Source: an uncultured Collinsella sp. (lineage in GTDB: Bacteria > Actinomycetota > Coriobacteriia > Coriobacteriales > Coriobacteriaceae). Taken from it: 64,000 bases of DNA. The stretch covers positions 1 to 64,000 of the forward strand of contig CAAERQ010000005.1 of NCBI GenBank assembly GCA_900758475.1, written 5' to 3'. A program made the position numbers and the translations under genes. The notes beneath the pieces are model-generated. The model did not search any database. It saw only the letters and a list, made by a program, of their open reading frames with translations, and was not told the DNA's origin. Below are positions 35,641 to 45,220 of this stretch, piece after piece (position 1 is the stretch's first letter; every line of letters starts with the position of its first letter).

Positions 35641-36978
35641 ATGCCCCAGAACATCTTCGGTACCGATGGCGTCCGTGGCGTCGCCAACGCCGATCTTTCG
35701 TGCGACCTCGCGTTTCGCCTAGGTCGCGCGGCGACCAAGTTTCTTGGTCCGGACATCTGCATCGGCCGTGACACGCGCCTTTCGGGCACCATGCTCGAGA
35801 GCGCTCTGACTGCCGGCATTATGGCCGAGGGCGGTCGCCCGCATTGCTGCGGCGTTATCCCTACGCCGGCCGTGGCACTGCTCACCGTTCAAAACGAGCT
35901 CGACGGCGGCATTGTCATTTCTGCTTCGCACAATCCGCCGGAGTTCAACGGCATCAAGTTCTTTAGTCGTAAGGGCATGAAGCTTCCCGACGCGGTTGAG
36001 GAAGAGATCAGCGCCTGGGTCATGTCCGAGGAGGCCATTGCTGCCGACACGCTGCCGACCGGCGCCGGTGTGGGTCACATCATCAAGATGAAGGATGCCC
36101 GCAAGGCCTATGTCGATCATGCCATCAGCACGCTCGACGGCCTTAAGCTCGACGGCCTGGTCGTTGCCGTCGACTGCGGTCACGGTGCTTCCTGCCAGAC
36201 CACGCCTGCCGCGCTGCAGCGCCTGGGCGCCACGGTGCATGCCATCAACACCGATTTCTGCGGCACCGACATTAACGTCGAGTGCGGCTCCACGCACCTT
36301 GAGCCCCTGCGCGAGCTCGTGCTGCGCACCCACGCCGATATCGGCCTGGCCCACGACGGCGACGCCGATCGCGTGCTGTTCGTGGACAGTGAGGGCAACG
36401 AGATCGATGGCGACTACATCCTGGCTATCTGCGGCTCCGACCTTGCTGCTCGCGGCAAGCTCGCCAACTCCGAGATCGTCTCGACCGTCATGTGTAACCT
36501 GGGTTTCTCCATCGCAATGAAGGAGCAGGGCTTTGAGATGGTCCAGACCGCCGTGGGCGACCGCTACGTTTTGGAGCGCATGCTCGAGGACGGTGCCGTT
36601 ATCGGTGGCGAGCAGTCCGGCCACATCATCTTCCTGGAGCACAACACCACCGGCGACGGTCTGGTGACGGCTCTGCAGCTGCTGGCCGTGCTCAAGCGCA
36701 CCGGCCGCACCCTTACCGACCTTGCTGGCATCATGAAGAAGTACCCGCAGGTGCTCGTCAACGTGCATTCGGACAACAAGGCCGGCCTGGACGATTGCCA
36801 GCCCATTTGGGACGCCGTCGCTGCCGCCGAGAAAGAGCTCAACGGTCGCGGCCGCATCTTGGTGCGCCCGAGCGGTACCGAGCCGCTGGTTCGCGTTATG
36901 GCCGAGGCGGAGACGCACGAGCTGACCCAGCGTGTTGTTGACGATATCGTCGAGGTTGTCAAGCGCGAACTTCCCTAA
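35641..36978 (+). CDS. glmM: Phosphoglucosamine mutase
   Basis: This enzyme converts glucosamine-6-phosphate to glucosamine-1-phosphate for UDP-GlcNAc and the cell wall. The 445-residue protein begins MPQNIFGTDGVRGVAN, has the phosphoserine loop ISASHNPPEFNGIK (Ser96), the Mg2+ loop DGDADRVLF, the sugar loop GGEQSGHIIF and the phosphate-binding RPSGTEPLVRVMAE. ATG 35641 follows GGAAGGAG and is preferred to a start six codons upstream. nagB, which acts on the same metabolite, lies 0.8 kb downstream. Confidence 0.98.
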   Translation: MPQNIFGTDGVRGVANADLSCDLAFRLGRAATKFLGPDICIGRDTRLSGTMLESALTAGIMAEGGRPHCCGVIPTPAVALLTVQNELDGGIVISASHNPPEFNGIKFFSRKGMKLPDAVEEEISAWVMSEEAIAADTLPTGAGVGHIIKMKDARKAYVDHAISTLDGLKLDGLVVAVDCGHGASCQTTPAALQRLGATVHAINTDFCGTDINVECGSTHLEPLRELVLRTHADIGLAHDGDADRVLFVDSEGNEIDGDYILAICGSDLAARGKLANSEIVSTVMCNLGFSIAMKEQGFEMVQTAVGDRYVLERMLEDGAVIGGEQSGHIIFLEHNTTGDGLVTALQLLAVLKRTGRTLTDLAGIMKKYPQVLVNVHSDNKAGLDDCQPIWDAVAAAEKELNGRGRILVRPSGTEPLVRVMAEAETHELTQRVVDDIVEVVKRELP

Positions 36979-37049
36979 TGGCCAAAAACGGGTGCCAAGT
37001 GGTAAACTGACAAGGTTATTTTGATTGATTGGTATGTCCAAGGGGGAGC

Positions 37050-37547
37050 ATGTTCACTAAAGTCCTAAGGTCTTTTGGTATGCGTGGTCGAGTCCTTACG
37101 CTGGATGCTCCCATCTCGGGTGATGTCATTCCGTTGTCCGAGGTCAATGACCAGACGTTTGCCACCGGCCTTTTGGGCCAGGGCGTGGCGATTCATCCTA
37201 CCGGCACGCGCGTGATTGCGCCGGCAGACGCCAAGGTCGAGGCCATTTTTCCCACGGGACACGCCGTTGCGCTCAACACAGTCGATGGCCTAGACGTGCT
37301 CATCCACGTTGGTTTGGACACTGTTCAGCTCGAGGGCAAGCACTTTACCGTACATGCGCAAGTGGGTGACATCGTCCATAAGGGCGATGTACTCATCGAG
37401 TTCGATCGCGAGGCAATTGCTGCCGAGGGCTACGATGTGACGGTTCCCATCTTGGTGTGCAACTCCGTTGAGTTCTCGAGCATCAAGGGTTCCGTTGGCG
37501 AGCATGTCGAGGAGATGGACCAACTCATCGTCGCTCGCGAGCGCTAG
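37050..37547 (+). CDS. PTS glucose-type EIIA domain protein
   Basis: A 165-residue free-standing EIIA(Glc)/Crr-like phosphocarrier. The active histidine lies in LIHVGLDTVQLEGKHFTVHA, and the PTS_EIIA_1 ending with AEGYDVTVPILVCNS is present. It would pass phosphate from HPr to a sugar EIIB/EIIC encoded elsewhere; none is nearby. AAGGGGGAGC precedes ATG 37050. Its place between glmM and nagB suggests amino-sugar uptake, but that is inference. Confidence 0.93.
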   Translation: MFTKVLRSFGMRGRVLTLDAPISGDVIPLSEVNDQTFATGLLGQGVAIHPTGTRVIAPADAKVEAIFPTGHAVALNTVDGLDVLIHVGLDTVQLEGKHFTVHAQVGDIVHKGDVLIEFDREAIAAEGYDVTVPILVCNSVEFSSIKGSVGEHVEEMDQLIVARER

Positions 37548-37587
37548 TGAGCGCGCTCGGCCTTTAGCCTACAATTCAAACACGTTT

Positions 37588-37621
37588 ACGGAGGGCGCCC
37601 TTGAAAGAGGACGCCCTCCGT
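37588..37621 (+). terminator. Hairpin after the EIIA gene
   Basis: A 10-bp perfect stem ACGGAGGGCG with its complement and a 14-base loop. No T-tract follows, so it may be a terminator of weak type or part of the nagB leader. Confidence 0.5.
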
Positions 37622-37819
37622 GGCAAGATGGGATTTGTCCGAAGCTAAACAGCTTTGGGTCACCGTGGACGGGCAGGGGCCTCGACGCGGGTAGACACGA
37701 GACATATACATTACGCGACCTCGCCCTGGTGGCCGCACACGTTGGTTGCGGCCGACGCGGGCCGCGGGCAAGTGCTTGTAAGGGGAGCCTTGCCTCTCTT
37801 GTACGAGAAAGGACGCGTA
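37622..37819 (+). other. Unexplained GC-rich leader upstream of nagB
   Basis: About 200 bp without a credible gene. Several short stems are possible (CAAG-TG-CTTG, AGGGGAG...CTCTC, TCTC-TTGTAC-GAGA next to the ribosome site). It does not match the glmS ribozyme or another riboswitch that I can recall. Confidence 0.4.
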
Positions 37820-38548
37820 ATGAAGATTATTAAAGCTAAAGACTACGAGGATATGAGCCGCAAGGCCGCCAATATCATCTCGGCCCAGGTTATCCTCAAG
37901 CCCGATTGCGTGCTGGGTCTTGCCACCGGCTCCACCCCGATTGGCGCCTACAAGCAGCTCGCCGCTTGGTACGAGAAGGGTGACGTCGACTTTGCCGAGG
38001 TCAGCACCTACAACCTCGACGAGTATCGTGGCCTTTCGCACGACGATCCCCAGAGCTACCACTACTTTATGCGTGAGAACTTCTTCGATCACATTAACAT
38101 CGACCTGAACAACACGCATGTGCCCGATGGCTCCAATCCCGACGCTGCCGCTGCCTGCTCTGAGTACGACAAGATCGTCGCTGCTGCCGGTTACCCTGAT
38201 CTGCAGCTGCTCGGCATCGGTAACAACGGTCACATTGGCTTCAACGAGCCCGATGACCACTTCTCCAAGGGTACGCACTGTGTCGACCTCACCGAGAGCA
38301 CCATTCAGGCCAACAGCCGCCTGTTCGACAGCATCGACGACGTGCCCCGTCAGGCCTACACCATGGGTACCCAGACCATCATGTATGCCCGCATGATCCT
38401 GGTCGTCGCCAACGGCGAGGCCAAGGCGCAGGCCGTGCATGACATGTGCTATGGTCCGGTTACCCCCGAGTGCCCTGCCTCGATCCTGCAACTGCACACC
38501 AACTGCGTTGTCGTTGCCGACGAGGCCGCCCTTTCGCTCTGCAAGTAG
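37820..38548 (+). CDS. nagB: Glucosamine-6-phosphate deaminase
   Basis: A 242-residue isomerase/deaminase that turns glucosamine-6-phosphate into fructose-6-phosphate and ammonia. It shows VLGLATGSTPIGAYKQL, NLDEYRGL and GIGNNGHIGFNEP. GAAAGGA precedes ATG 37820; in-frame codons upstream to 37655 are not supported. It is slightly shorter than E. coli NagB and lacks the longer C-terminal part that forms the allosteric site there. A terminator follows. Confidence 0.96.
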   Translation: MKIIKAKDYEDMSRKAANIISAQVILKPDCVLGLATGSTPIGAYKQLAAWYEKGDVDFAEVSTYNLDEYRGLSHDDPQSYHYFMRENFFDHINIDLNNTHVPDGSNPDAAAACSEYDKIVAAAGYPDLQLLGIGNNGHIGFNEPDDHFSKGTHCVDLTESTIQANSRLFDSIDDVPRQAYTMGTQTIMYARMILVVANGEAKAQAVHDMCYGPVTPECPASILQLHTNCVVVADEAALSLCK

Positions 38549-38580
38549 CGAAAGCCTATCACCTCGACATAGCTTTGCCG

Positions 38581-38607
38581 AAGGCCTCCGCTTTGCGGGG
38601 GCCTTTT
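38581..38607 (+). terminator. Terminator of nagB
   Basis: AAGGCCTCCGC pairs with GCGGGGGCCTT (one G-T), loop TTT, then TTT. Confidence 0.9.
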
Positions 38608-38992
38608 TGCTGAGCGTGCGCCGTGTGCTTGACGAAAATCTGCCCGCGAACTGGACGGGTGCGTCTGGTGCAGCATGATTCATTCCATAACAGATACTAT
38701 GCATAAATGCTATGAAAAGGTCGCAGACGGTAGCTGGCGTTAGGTGAGTTGCGCAACACAATTGAACAGCGCTCATTTGAGGTACACTGCCAAAGGATGG
38801 GACAAGCTGGCAAGCGCATTGACCTGCGCAAAGACTGATTGGTTGGGGGATAAGTTTCAATCGGACCACGCTGAACAAAAACTTGCCATTTGCGTACCAA
38901 CAAACATCCTAAACCGTAGCATCGCTCTATTCATCTAGCGATACATATGGTCTAGCGTTACGGTGTCCATGTGGTCGAGTTGAGGAGCGGGC
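38608..38992. other. Intergenic region between nagB and the large regulator
   Basis: About 385 bp with no supported gene; a 64-codon frame at 38744 lacks a ribosome site. A repeated CTAGCGATACATATGGTCTAGCG motif (38936-38956) near the regulator start may be a control site. Confidence 0.5.
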
Positions 38993-41992
38993 ATGGTTAA
39001 CGATTTGGGCAATACGGACGACCTCGAGCTTATGCCGCTGGGCAGTAGTTATACGGTGCGGCGCGATCGCTTGATGAACGAACTTATCGCCAAGGGCCGA
39101 AAGGCCGGCATCGTAGTCCTCTACGCGCCTGATGGCTTTGGGAAAACCTCGGTGTTGCTGCAGTATGCCCAAGAGGTTAAAAGCGATCCGACGCGAGGTC
39201 CCGTGCGAATCATCGAGGCAGACCGCGCCATTGGGCGCGAGGTGTTTATGCAGCTCGAGGTCGTTACCGAAGAGCTTAAGGACAAGCCGCACTCCCTGAT
39301 TGCAATCGATAACGTGCCTAACCTCAGCCAGAGCGAGACCGAGGAGCTGATCGACCGAATCCGAAGCCTGCGTGCTATGGGGGTTGGGGTCTTTATGAGC
39401 TGCCGTCCTTCGAATCGCCAGCTGATTCATGGACTGGGCGATTCGATTAAAGTCAACGCGCAGATGCTCAAGGTACATGCCTATGAGTATTCGGCGTGGG
39501 CATCGGCGTTTTCGATTAGCACATCGCTCGACTTCTATCAACTTACGCAGGGCGTGCCCGAGCTCGTCTCGGCTATGCAGTCGGGGCTATACGGACAGGG
39601 AGACGTTGCCCAGATGCTCGAAAACGAGATCGTCAATATCTACGGTGCGGCACTTGTTGATCTGGCGTCGCTCGAGAACAACGCCCTGTTTAGTGTGGCA
39701 TGCTTGATGGTCTTAATGGGCGAGGGCAATATTTCGGAACTCGAGGCTTGCGGTGTTAGGCTTTCGGCAATTGATCAGTCCTATCTTGTCCGCGATTATC
39801 CCATTTTTGGCGTTGATCCGGCAGACCGGAGCTTTACCTGCTTGGGTACCGAGGACAACGCACGCCTGCGATTGCGCAAGCTGGTCGCCGAAATTCGCCC
39901 CGAACTTGTTGTGCGGGCAGCACGTATTTTGATTAAAGCGGGGCGCTGCGATACCGCGATGGACCTCGCCGACGCGTTTTTGGACCGCAGCGCGGTGTTG
40001 GAGCTTGCCGGGCAGTATGGGGTCGATCTGGCCCTGACGGGGCATGGAGGGGATATCTGCCGCGCGGCGCTGGGAAAGACCGAGGCAGATGGCCGGGCAT
40101 CGGAGCCGACGCCTGACGAGGCGCTCGGCATCTATCTGGCGGCGGTGAGCGTCTCCAATACAAAGCTCGCGCGGTATATGGCCTCAATTATCGAGCATGC
40201 GGGCGAGCAAGCGATTTGCGAGCTCGATCCCGTGTCGTGGAAGGTGGCGCACGCGTTTACGGCCGCCTGTTATGGAGATAGTGGTCTGGGGCTTCCGACA
40301 GGCCATGCAGCGCTGGAAAGTGAGGCGTCTTGTGCCGCACTCGACATGCTGTCCGCACATGTCGAGATAAAGCATGGGCTGACCGAGCGGGCGAAGGGTG
40401 GTGAGATCCTCGCGAGGCTCAAAACAGATAAGGCCTACGATTGTGAGCTCGATATTGCGGGGACGTTTGTGCGGGCGGACCGCATGTTGACGGAGCTGTT
40501 TGATGGGTCGTATGCAGGGACTGACGAGCGTGATGACGAGATGACCCAGACGCTCGAGGCACTCGAAGCGCGTGGAATCCGAGCACTCGCCATCTGGGTG
40601 CGTATGGTATTATCGGCGCGGCGCCTGTTTGCCGGCATGCCGGTGACCGACGAGCAGGCATTCAATGAGCTCGACCGTTTTGCCGTGCGCGTGCGTGACA
40701 ATCAAGTCCAGTTGTTTGGCTTGATACTGGAAGGCTGGCAGTCGCTGGCTGAGGGGCGTCCGGTCAATGCCAAATTCCGTGCGGTGCAGGTGCTCAGACT
40801 TGCCGAGGAATCGACTGGATACATACGCGACAACGCATTGCTGCTAGAGCGCGCGGCGTACTTACGCAATACATCGATGGTATCGGTGCGCGAAGAGGCA
40901 GAGCTGCTCGATTTGAGCCGAACACAGGTCGGTGGTGCCGAGGCATGGATGGTGGCGCTGCATTTGGCCTCCGCGGGCCGCGATAGCGACCTTGCAGCCT
41001 GGATGTCCATGAACCGCCTAGGGATTTTGGATCCGTCGTATCGGCTGTTTGCGCGTCTTGCGATGCATTGTCTGGGTGAGCCGGCTGCTAGAATTCGAAA
41101 GAAGCTCCCGGTGCGCGAGCTGTCGCGGTATTCGCTGCGTGACGACTTTGAGGGCGAAGGCGAGCGTCTGTTCCAGGCCGGCGATGCCGAGGGTGTCGAT
41201 GTGATTGGCCATATCGAGATCCGCATGTTTGGGGCGTTTCGCGCCGAGCGCGACGGGTTTCCCATCACGGATAAGATGTGGCGCCGCAAGAAAGCGGCGA
41301 CGCTTGCCGAGCGGCTTGCGCTGGGCATGGATGCACTGGTCGACCGCGAGACGCTGGCTATGGAGCTGTGGCCCCATGCCGAGTTCAATAGCGCCCGTAA
41401 CAATCTGTACTCGACGATATCGCGCCTGCGTTCGGCCTTGGGGCCGACACCGGATGGCAAGTCGTGTGTGCTGATCCAAAACGAGTGCATTGGGCTTAAC
41501 GGCGATTACGTCAAGACCGACGTGCGGTTGTTTGATCAGATAAGCCGCGAAGTTTTGGGAAATCGCACGGGTGCGCGCGGACCCCATCTGATCGAGCTGT
41601 GCCTTAAGATCGAGCAGCTCTATGCCGGCCCGTTGTATGTTCCCAATGGCTGTAATCCCACCTACTTTTTGCGTATGCGGCGCATTATGGAATCGAAGTA
41701 TATCGACTGCATGATTCGGGGCGCGAATGCCGCCCTAGAAGAAAACGACCTGCAGTCGGCGGTATGGCTGGTGGAGTCGGGGTTGCGGCAAGAGACGGCG
41801 CGCGAGGACATGGTGCGTTGCGCTATGCGCGTCTACGGTGCGGCGGGGCGACGACGCGATATCGTCGAGCTGTACAGTGGGCATATGCATCACCTGAGGG
41901 AGCAGGTCAATGGCGTGCCCGAGCCCGAGACGCGGCGTCTGTACGAGCGCTTGGTGGAGGGCAGGCTTAACCGCGTGCTCGTCGAGCGATAA
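38993..41992 (+). CDS. Large STAND-type ATPase regulator with C-terminal SARP/BTAD DNA-binding module
   Basis: A 999-residue putative transcription regulator. The N-terminus has a P-loop (APDGFGKTS, Lys51) and a Walker B-like LIAIDN, as in MalT/AfsR-type signalling ATPases. A long helical, TPR-like middle follows. Residues about 736-830 look like an OmpR/SARP winged helix (IEIRMFGAFRAERDG...LAMELWPHAEFNSARNNLY), and a BTAD-like helical tail (about 850-995) ends the protein. The order ATPase first and SARP last is the reverse of AfsR. GAGGAG precedes ATG 38993. It is encoded alone, so its targets are unknown. Confidence 0.75.
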   Translation: MVNDLGNTDDLELMPLGSSYTVRRDRLMNELIAKGRKAGIVVLYAPDGFGKTSVLLQYAQEVKSDPTRGPVRIIEADRAIGREVFMQLEVVTEELKDKPHSLIAIDNVPNLSQSETEELIDRIRSLRAMGVGVFMSCRPSNRQLIHGLGDSIKVNAQMLKVHAYEYSAWASAFSISTSLDFYQLTQGVPELVSAMQSGLYGQGDVAQMLENEIVNIYGAALVDLASLENNALFSVACLMVLMGEGNISELEACGVRLSAIDQSYLVRDYPIFGVDPADRSFTCLGTEDNARLRLRKLVAEIRPELVVRAARILIKAGRCDTAMDLADAFLDRSAVLELAGQYGVDLALTGHGGDICRAALGKTEADGRASEPTPDEALGIYLAAVSVSNTKLARYMASIIEHAGEQAICELDPVSWKVAHAFTAACYGDSGLGLPTGHAALESEASCAALDMLSAHVEIKHGLTERAKGGEILARLKTDKAYDCELDIAGTFVRADRMLTELFDGSYAGTDERDDEMTQTLEALEARGIRALAIWVRMVLSARRLFAGMPVTDEQAFNELDRFAVRVRDNQVQLFGLILEGWQSLAEGRPVNAKFRAVQVLRLAEESTGYIRDNALLLERAAYLRNTSMVSVREEAELLDLSRTQVGGAEAWMVALHLASAGRDSDLAAWMSMNRLGILDPSYRLFARLAMHCLGEPAARIRKKLPVRELSRYSLRDDFEGEGERLFQAGDAEGVDVIGHIEIRMFGAFRAERDGFPITDKMWRRKKAATLAERLALGMDALVDRETLAMELWPHAEFNSARNNLYSTISRLRSALGPTPDGKSCVLIQNECIGLNGDYVKTDVRLFDQISREVLGNRTGARGPHLIELCLKIEQLYAGPLYVPNGCNPTYFLRMRRIMESKYIDCMIRGANAALEENDLQSAVWLVESGLRQETAREDMVRCAMRVYGAAGRRRDIVELYSGHMHHLREQVNGVPEPETRRLYERLVEGRLNRVLVER

Positions 41993-42023
41993 AAAAATGA
42001 GCGTCCGAATTGCTCGGACGCTC
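41990..42023 (-). terminator. Terminator of the YhbY-like gene, shared with the regulator
   Basis: GAGCGTCCGA pairs with TCGGACGCTC, loop ATTGC. On the minus strand it is followed by seven T. It also lies directly after the regulator's stop codon, so it separates two convergent genes. Confidence 0.88.
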
Positions 42024-42062
42024 GCAAGCTTAATGTATGTTGGCTCGCCGGATCGTTGGCTC

Positions 42063-42362
42063 TTAGACGAGCTTAATCTTCTCGATGTCCTTGCGCGAGG
42101 ACTCGCGATACAGCGAGAACTTGCGGCCGATAACCTGGACGACCTCGGCATGGCAGCGATCGGCGAGCTCTTCGGCGGCCTCGCGGGCGGAAAGGCTGGA
42201 ACCATCGAGTACGGAGCACTTAACGAGCTCGTGCTTCTCCAGGTAGGCGACCGTCTGCTCGACGGTGCCCTCGTTGATGTCGGACTTGCCGATGATGATG
42301 GCGGGGTTGAGGTGATGGGCCATGCTGCGAAGCTGCTTGACCTGGGCTCCTGTCAGTGCCAT
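42063..42362 (-). CDS. yhbY: YhbY-like CRM-domain RNA-binding protein
   Basis: A 99-residue single CRM-domain protein with the start LTGAQVKQLRSMAHHL, the IIGKSDINEGTVEQT loop (the GxxG-like RNA-binding segment) and GRKFSLYRES near the end. Family members bind the ribosome precursor and help 50S assembly. It terminates at a hairpin at 41990-42023. Confidence 0.94.
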   Translation of the reverse strand: MALTGAQVKQLRSMAHHLNPAIIIGKSDINEGTVEQTVAYLEKHELVKCSVLDGSSLSAREAAEELADRCHAEVVQVIGRKFSLYRESSRKDIEKIKLV

Positions 42363-42544
42363 GGGTTCTCGCTTTCTATGTTATGGGGCGCCCCGCGATG
42401 GGGCCTTAATCTACGTGAACTGTCCCACGATAGCGCAGGAACGGCGCGGTGTGGGGCGTGTTTGCCCAGTTCAAAAAGAATGCGGATGCGGAGCGGGAGA
42501 ACAGCGCGGGTTACAGGCGGACGTGTACGGCGGCCGAAAGCGGT

Positions 42545-43432
42545 CTATGGACGGCCCGAGGGGACCGGCTCCCATGCAATAAACGCCCAACGGACCTTGC
42601 GAACGTGGTCGAGCATGTAGCGTCCCTGCGGCACCCCTTTGGACCCCGGCTCGCCAGCACGGGGATTCTCAATCATATGCTGAGCGACGTAGTCGCGCAG
42701 ACGGTCGATCTTATCCTCGTTACCGTGCTCGAGCATGCGGGAGAAGTCCGCCACGCCCGCCTCAAGGCTATCGAAGGTATCGCGACGAGGCGATTCAAAG
42801 TACGTAACCTGCGGCAGGGCACCCATCTGAATGAGGATATTAAAGGCATACACAAAGCCATTACTGCAGGTAACCGAGGCACCGATGGCGTTCATCAGGT
42901 GCAGGTCATAGCGCGGGCTGGAGTTGGCGACCATCGTGACAGCACAACGCCGACGAGCCGTACGATCAAGCTTGGCAAGCGCACCTTTTAGATTGGTCGT
43001 GGTGACAGAGCGACTGGCAAAGGCAACATTTACCGCTTTCGCGACCGGTCCAACCAAGTCCCAGTCATCATCCCAAGCAAGCTCAAGCGGTGTAATGCGA
43101 TCCTCGAGCCCATAGTACTCAATGCCAGCATCAAGGGTGCCCAACATGGCAGGGGAAAAATCAGCGGCAATCACGGGATGTCCGTCTTGCGCAAGCGGAA
43201 TGGCAATCGACCCAGCCCCACATCCCATATCCAGCACGGATTCACCAGGCTTTAACGCCAACAGCTTCATAAAGTCCCGGGCATACGGAGCAGTCTCAAG
43301 CGGCCGAAAATGCCGAGCCCGCTTATCCCACTCAAAAGAATCATCAGCCCGCCGCCGACCAGCCTGCAAGCGCATCCATTCGCCATTCCAATCAGCAGAA
43401 AGCAGCTCAGAGCGAGCATCCCCATCAACCAC
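42545..43432 (-). CDS. Class I SAM-dependent methyltransferase
   Basis: A 295-residue protein with SAM motif I VLDMGCGAGSIAIPLAQDG, motif II VIAADFSPAMLGTLD and a post-motif ITPLELAWDDDW. The target is unknown. GTG 43432 was chosen because AGGAGG lies 7 bp before it. Extending to 43492 would add a hydrophobic stretch not expected for the family. The C-terminal part (YMLDHVRKVRWAFIAWEP) is typical of a subgroup seen in anaerobes. Confidence 0.85.
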   Translation of the reverse strand: MVDGDARSELLSADWNGEWMRLQAGRRRADDSFEWDKRARHFRPLETAPYARDFMKLLALKPGESVLDMGCGAGSIAIPLAQDGHPVIAADFSPAMLGTLDAGIEYYGLEDRITPLELAWDDDWDLVGPVAKAVNVAFASRSVTTTNLKGALAKLDRTARRRCAVTMVANSSPRYDLHLMNAIGASVTCSNGFVYAFNILIQMGALPQVTYFESPRRDTFDSLEAGVADFSRMLEHGNEDKIDRLRDYVAQHMIENPRAGEPGSKGVPQGRYMLDHVRKVRWAFIAWEPVPSGRP

Positions 43433-43597
43433 GGGCCAACCTCCTAGCAACAAAAAAGCGACTCCTCCCAAAAGAAGAGCCGCAACCAGCATATATCAGA
43501 AAGAACCGATCCAACGCCAAACCGCCGTATCGACCATGTAGTGCAGGAGCGAAGCAACTGCAACCGGGATAGAACTCAACTGAGATCCCGATGTGCG

Positions 43598-43731
43598 GGA
43601 GCCCCGGGGAGGGCGAATATATAAGGTCGATCGCGAGTTCCGCACGAGCCGGAGAGCACTTAATGTGCTCTCCGTGCGAGTCAGGACTGTCCGAGCAGGC
43701 GACCTTATATATTCGCCCTCCCCGGGGCTCC
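43598..43731. repeat. 134-bp element with perfect 32-bp inverted arms and conserved core, copy 2
   Basis: Arms at 43598-43629 and 43700-43731 are perfect complements. On the minus strand the core reads GACAGTCCTG, then an inner hairpin with CACATTAAGTG at its top, then GTGCGGAACTC, as in 29008-29150. It begins 16 bp after the UPF0210 stop. The arms share only GGAGCCCCGG and GGGCG with copy 1. Confidence 0.85.
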
Positions 43732-43747
43732 TCGCCCGAACCCTCAG

Positions 43748-45112
43748 CTAGTTCTTCAGAGAGTTCAGCGGTGCCGGGAAGCGTCCACCACGGTGGGCAA
43801 GCACGGTGCCGGCGTTGGGGTTCACCGGCATGATGGGCGCACGGCCGAACAGGCCGCCGTACTCGACGCAGTCGCCCACGCCCTTGCCGATGGCGGGAAT
43901 CACGCGGACGGCCGTGGTCTTGTTGTTGATGACGCCGATGGCCATCTCGTCGGCGATGATGCCGGCGATGGTCTCGACCGGGGTGTCGCCGGGGATGGCG
44001 ATCATGTCCAGGCCGACGGAGCACACACAGGTCATGGCCTCGAGCTTCTCGAGCGAAAGCGCGCCGGCCTCGACGGCGGCGATCATGCCGGCATCCTCGG
44101 ACACGGGGATAAAGGCGCCGGAGAGACCACCCACGCTGGAGCTGGCCATGACGCCGCCCTTCTTGACGGCATCGTTGAGCATGGCGAGCGCGCAGGTCGT
44201 GCCGGGGCCTCCGCAGGTGCCCACGCCGATAATCTCGAGGATGCGCGCGACGGAGTCGCCGATGGCAGGCGTGGGAGCCAGCGACAGGTCGACAATGCCC
44301 TTCTCGACACCCAGGCGATGGGCGGCCTCGCGGCTCATGAGCTCGCCGGCGCGGGTGATCTTAAAGGCGGTCTGCTTAATCTTTTCGGCGACTTCCATCA
44401 TCGATGCGGAATCGGGCAGCGTCTCCAGGGCTGCGGCCATAACGCCGGGGCCCGAGACACCTACGTTGATGACGGCGTCGGCCTCGCCACCGCCGTGGAC
44501 GGCGCCCGCCATAAACGGGGAGTCCTCGACCATATTGGCAAAGCAGACAAACTTGGAAGCGCCGACGGAGTCCTGGTCGGCCGTGAGCTTAGCGGCGTCG
44601 ATGATGGTCTGCGCAGCCATGAGTACGGCGTCCATGTTGATGCCGGCACGCAGACTGGCGACGTTGACGCTGGAGCAGACGCGGCTCGTGGTGGCGAGCG
44701 CCTGCGGGATGGACTGGATGACGCGGCGGTCGGCGCCGCCGATGCCCTTCTGGACGAGTGCGGAGAAGCCACCCAGGTAATCGATGCCGAGCGTCTCGGC
44801 CGCGCGGTCGAGGGCATGCGCGATGGGGGTGAGGTCCTCATCCTTGCAGCACGCGGCGATCTGCGCCACCGGGGTGACGGAGACGCGCTTGTTGACGATG
44901 GGGATACCGTACTCGCGTTCGAGGTTCTCGGCGGTCTCGACCAGGTGCTCAGCCGTGCGCGTCACGTGGTCGTAGATCTTCGTGCACATGCGGTCGAGGT
45001 TCTCGTCACCGCAACCCATGAGCGAAACACCCATGGTGATGGTCCTGATGTCGAGGTTCTGCTCCTCAACCATGCCGCGGGTTTCCGCGATTTCTGCGGG
45101 CGTGATCGCCAT
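43748..45112 (-). CDS. UPF0210/DUF711 family protein (PFL-like fold)
   Basis: A 454-residue cytosolic protein of unknown biochemical role. It begins [20 protein letters not shown] and has the family segments [49 protein letters not shown] and [26 protein letters not shown] precedes the ATG at 45112; codons up to 45169 are upstream artefact. In many bacteria the gene is paired with a small ACT-domain protein, which is absent here. The element at 43598-43731 follows its stop. Confidence 0.92.
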   Translation of the reverse strand: MAITPAEIAETRGMVEEQNLDIRTITMGVSLMGCGDENLDRMCTKIYDHVTRTAEHLVETAENLEREYGIPIVNKRVSVTPVAQIAACCKDEDLTPIAHALDRAAETLGIDYLGGFSALVQKGIGGADRRVIQSIPQALATTSRVCSSVNVASLRAGINMDAVLMAAQTIIDAAKLTADQDSVGASKFVCFANMVEDSPFMAGAVHGGGEADAVINVGVSGPGVMAAALETLPDSASMMEVAEKIKQTAFKITRAGELMSREAAHRLGVEKGIVDLSLAPTPAIGDSVARILEIIGVGTCGGPGTTCALAMLNDAVKKGGVMASSSVGGLSGAFIPVSEDAGMIAAVEAGALSLEKLEAMTCVCSVGLDMIAIPGDTPVETIAGIIADEMAIGVINNKTTAVRVIPAIGKGVGDCVEYGGLFGRAPIMPVNPNAGTVLAHRGGRFPAPLNSLKN

Positions 45113-45159
45113 CCTTGCGCTCCTATCTGCCAAAACGAGCATAGTCTTATCTATTCTAA

Positions 45160-45197
45160 CGTGCCGCACGTGCCAAGTGGCGCGTGCGGCACGTTTT
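45160..45197. terminator. Hairpin between metH and the UPF0210 gene
   Basis: A perfect 11-bp stem CGTGCCGCACG with its complement. The T-tract (TTTT) is on the plus strand; on the minus strand, where metH ends, it is followed by TTAGAAT only. Confidence 0.6.
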
Positions 45198-45220
45198 GGT
45201 GCTCGGTTGTTTCCGTTGTG

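Noticed and set aside
37622..37819. glmS ribozyme before nagB
   Set aside because: The conserved ribozyme core was not found, and the downstream gene is nagB, not glmS.
38744..38938. 64-codon open frame upstream of the large regulator
   Set aside because: No ribosome site and no recognisable sequence; composition resembles non-coding DNA.
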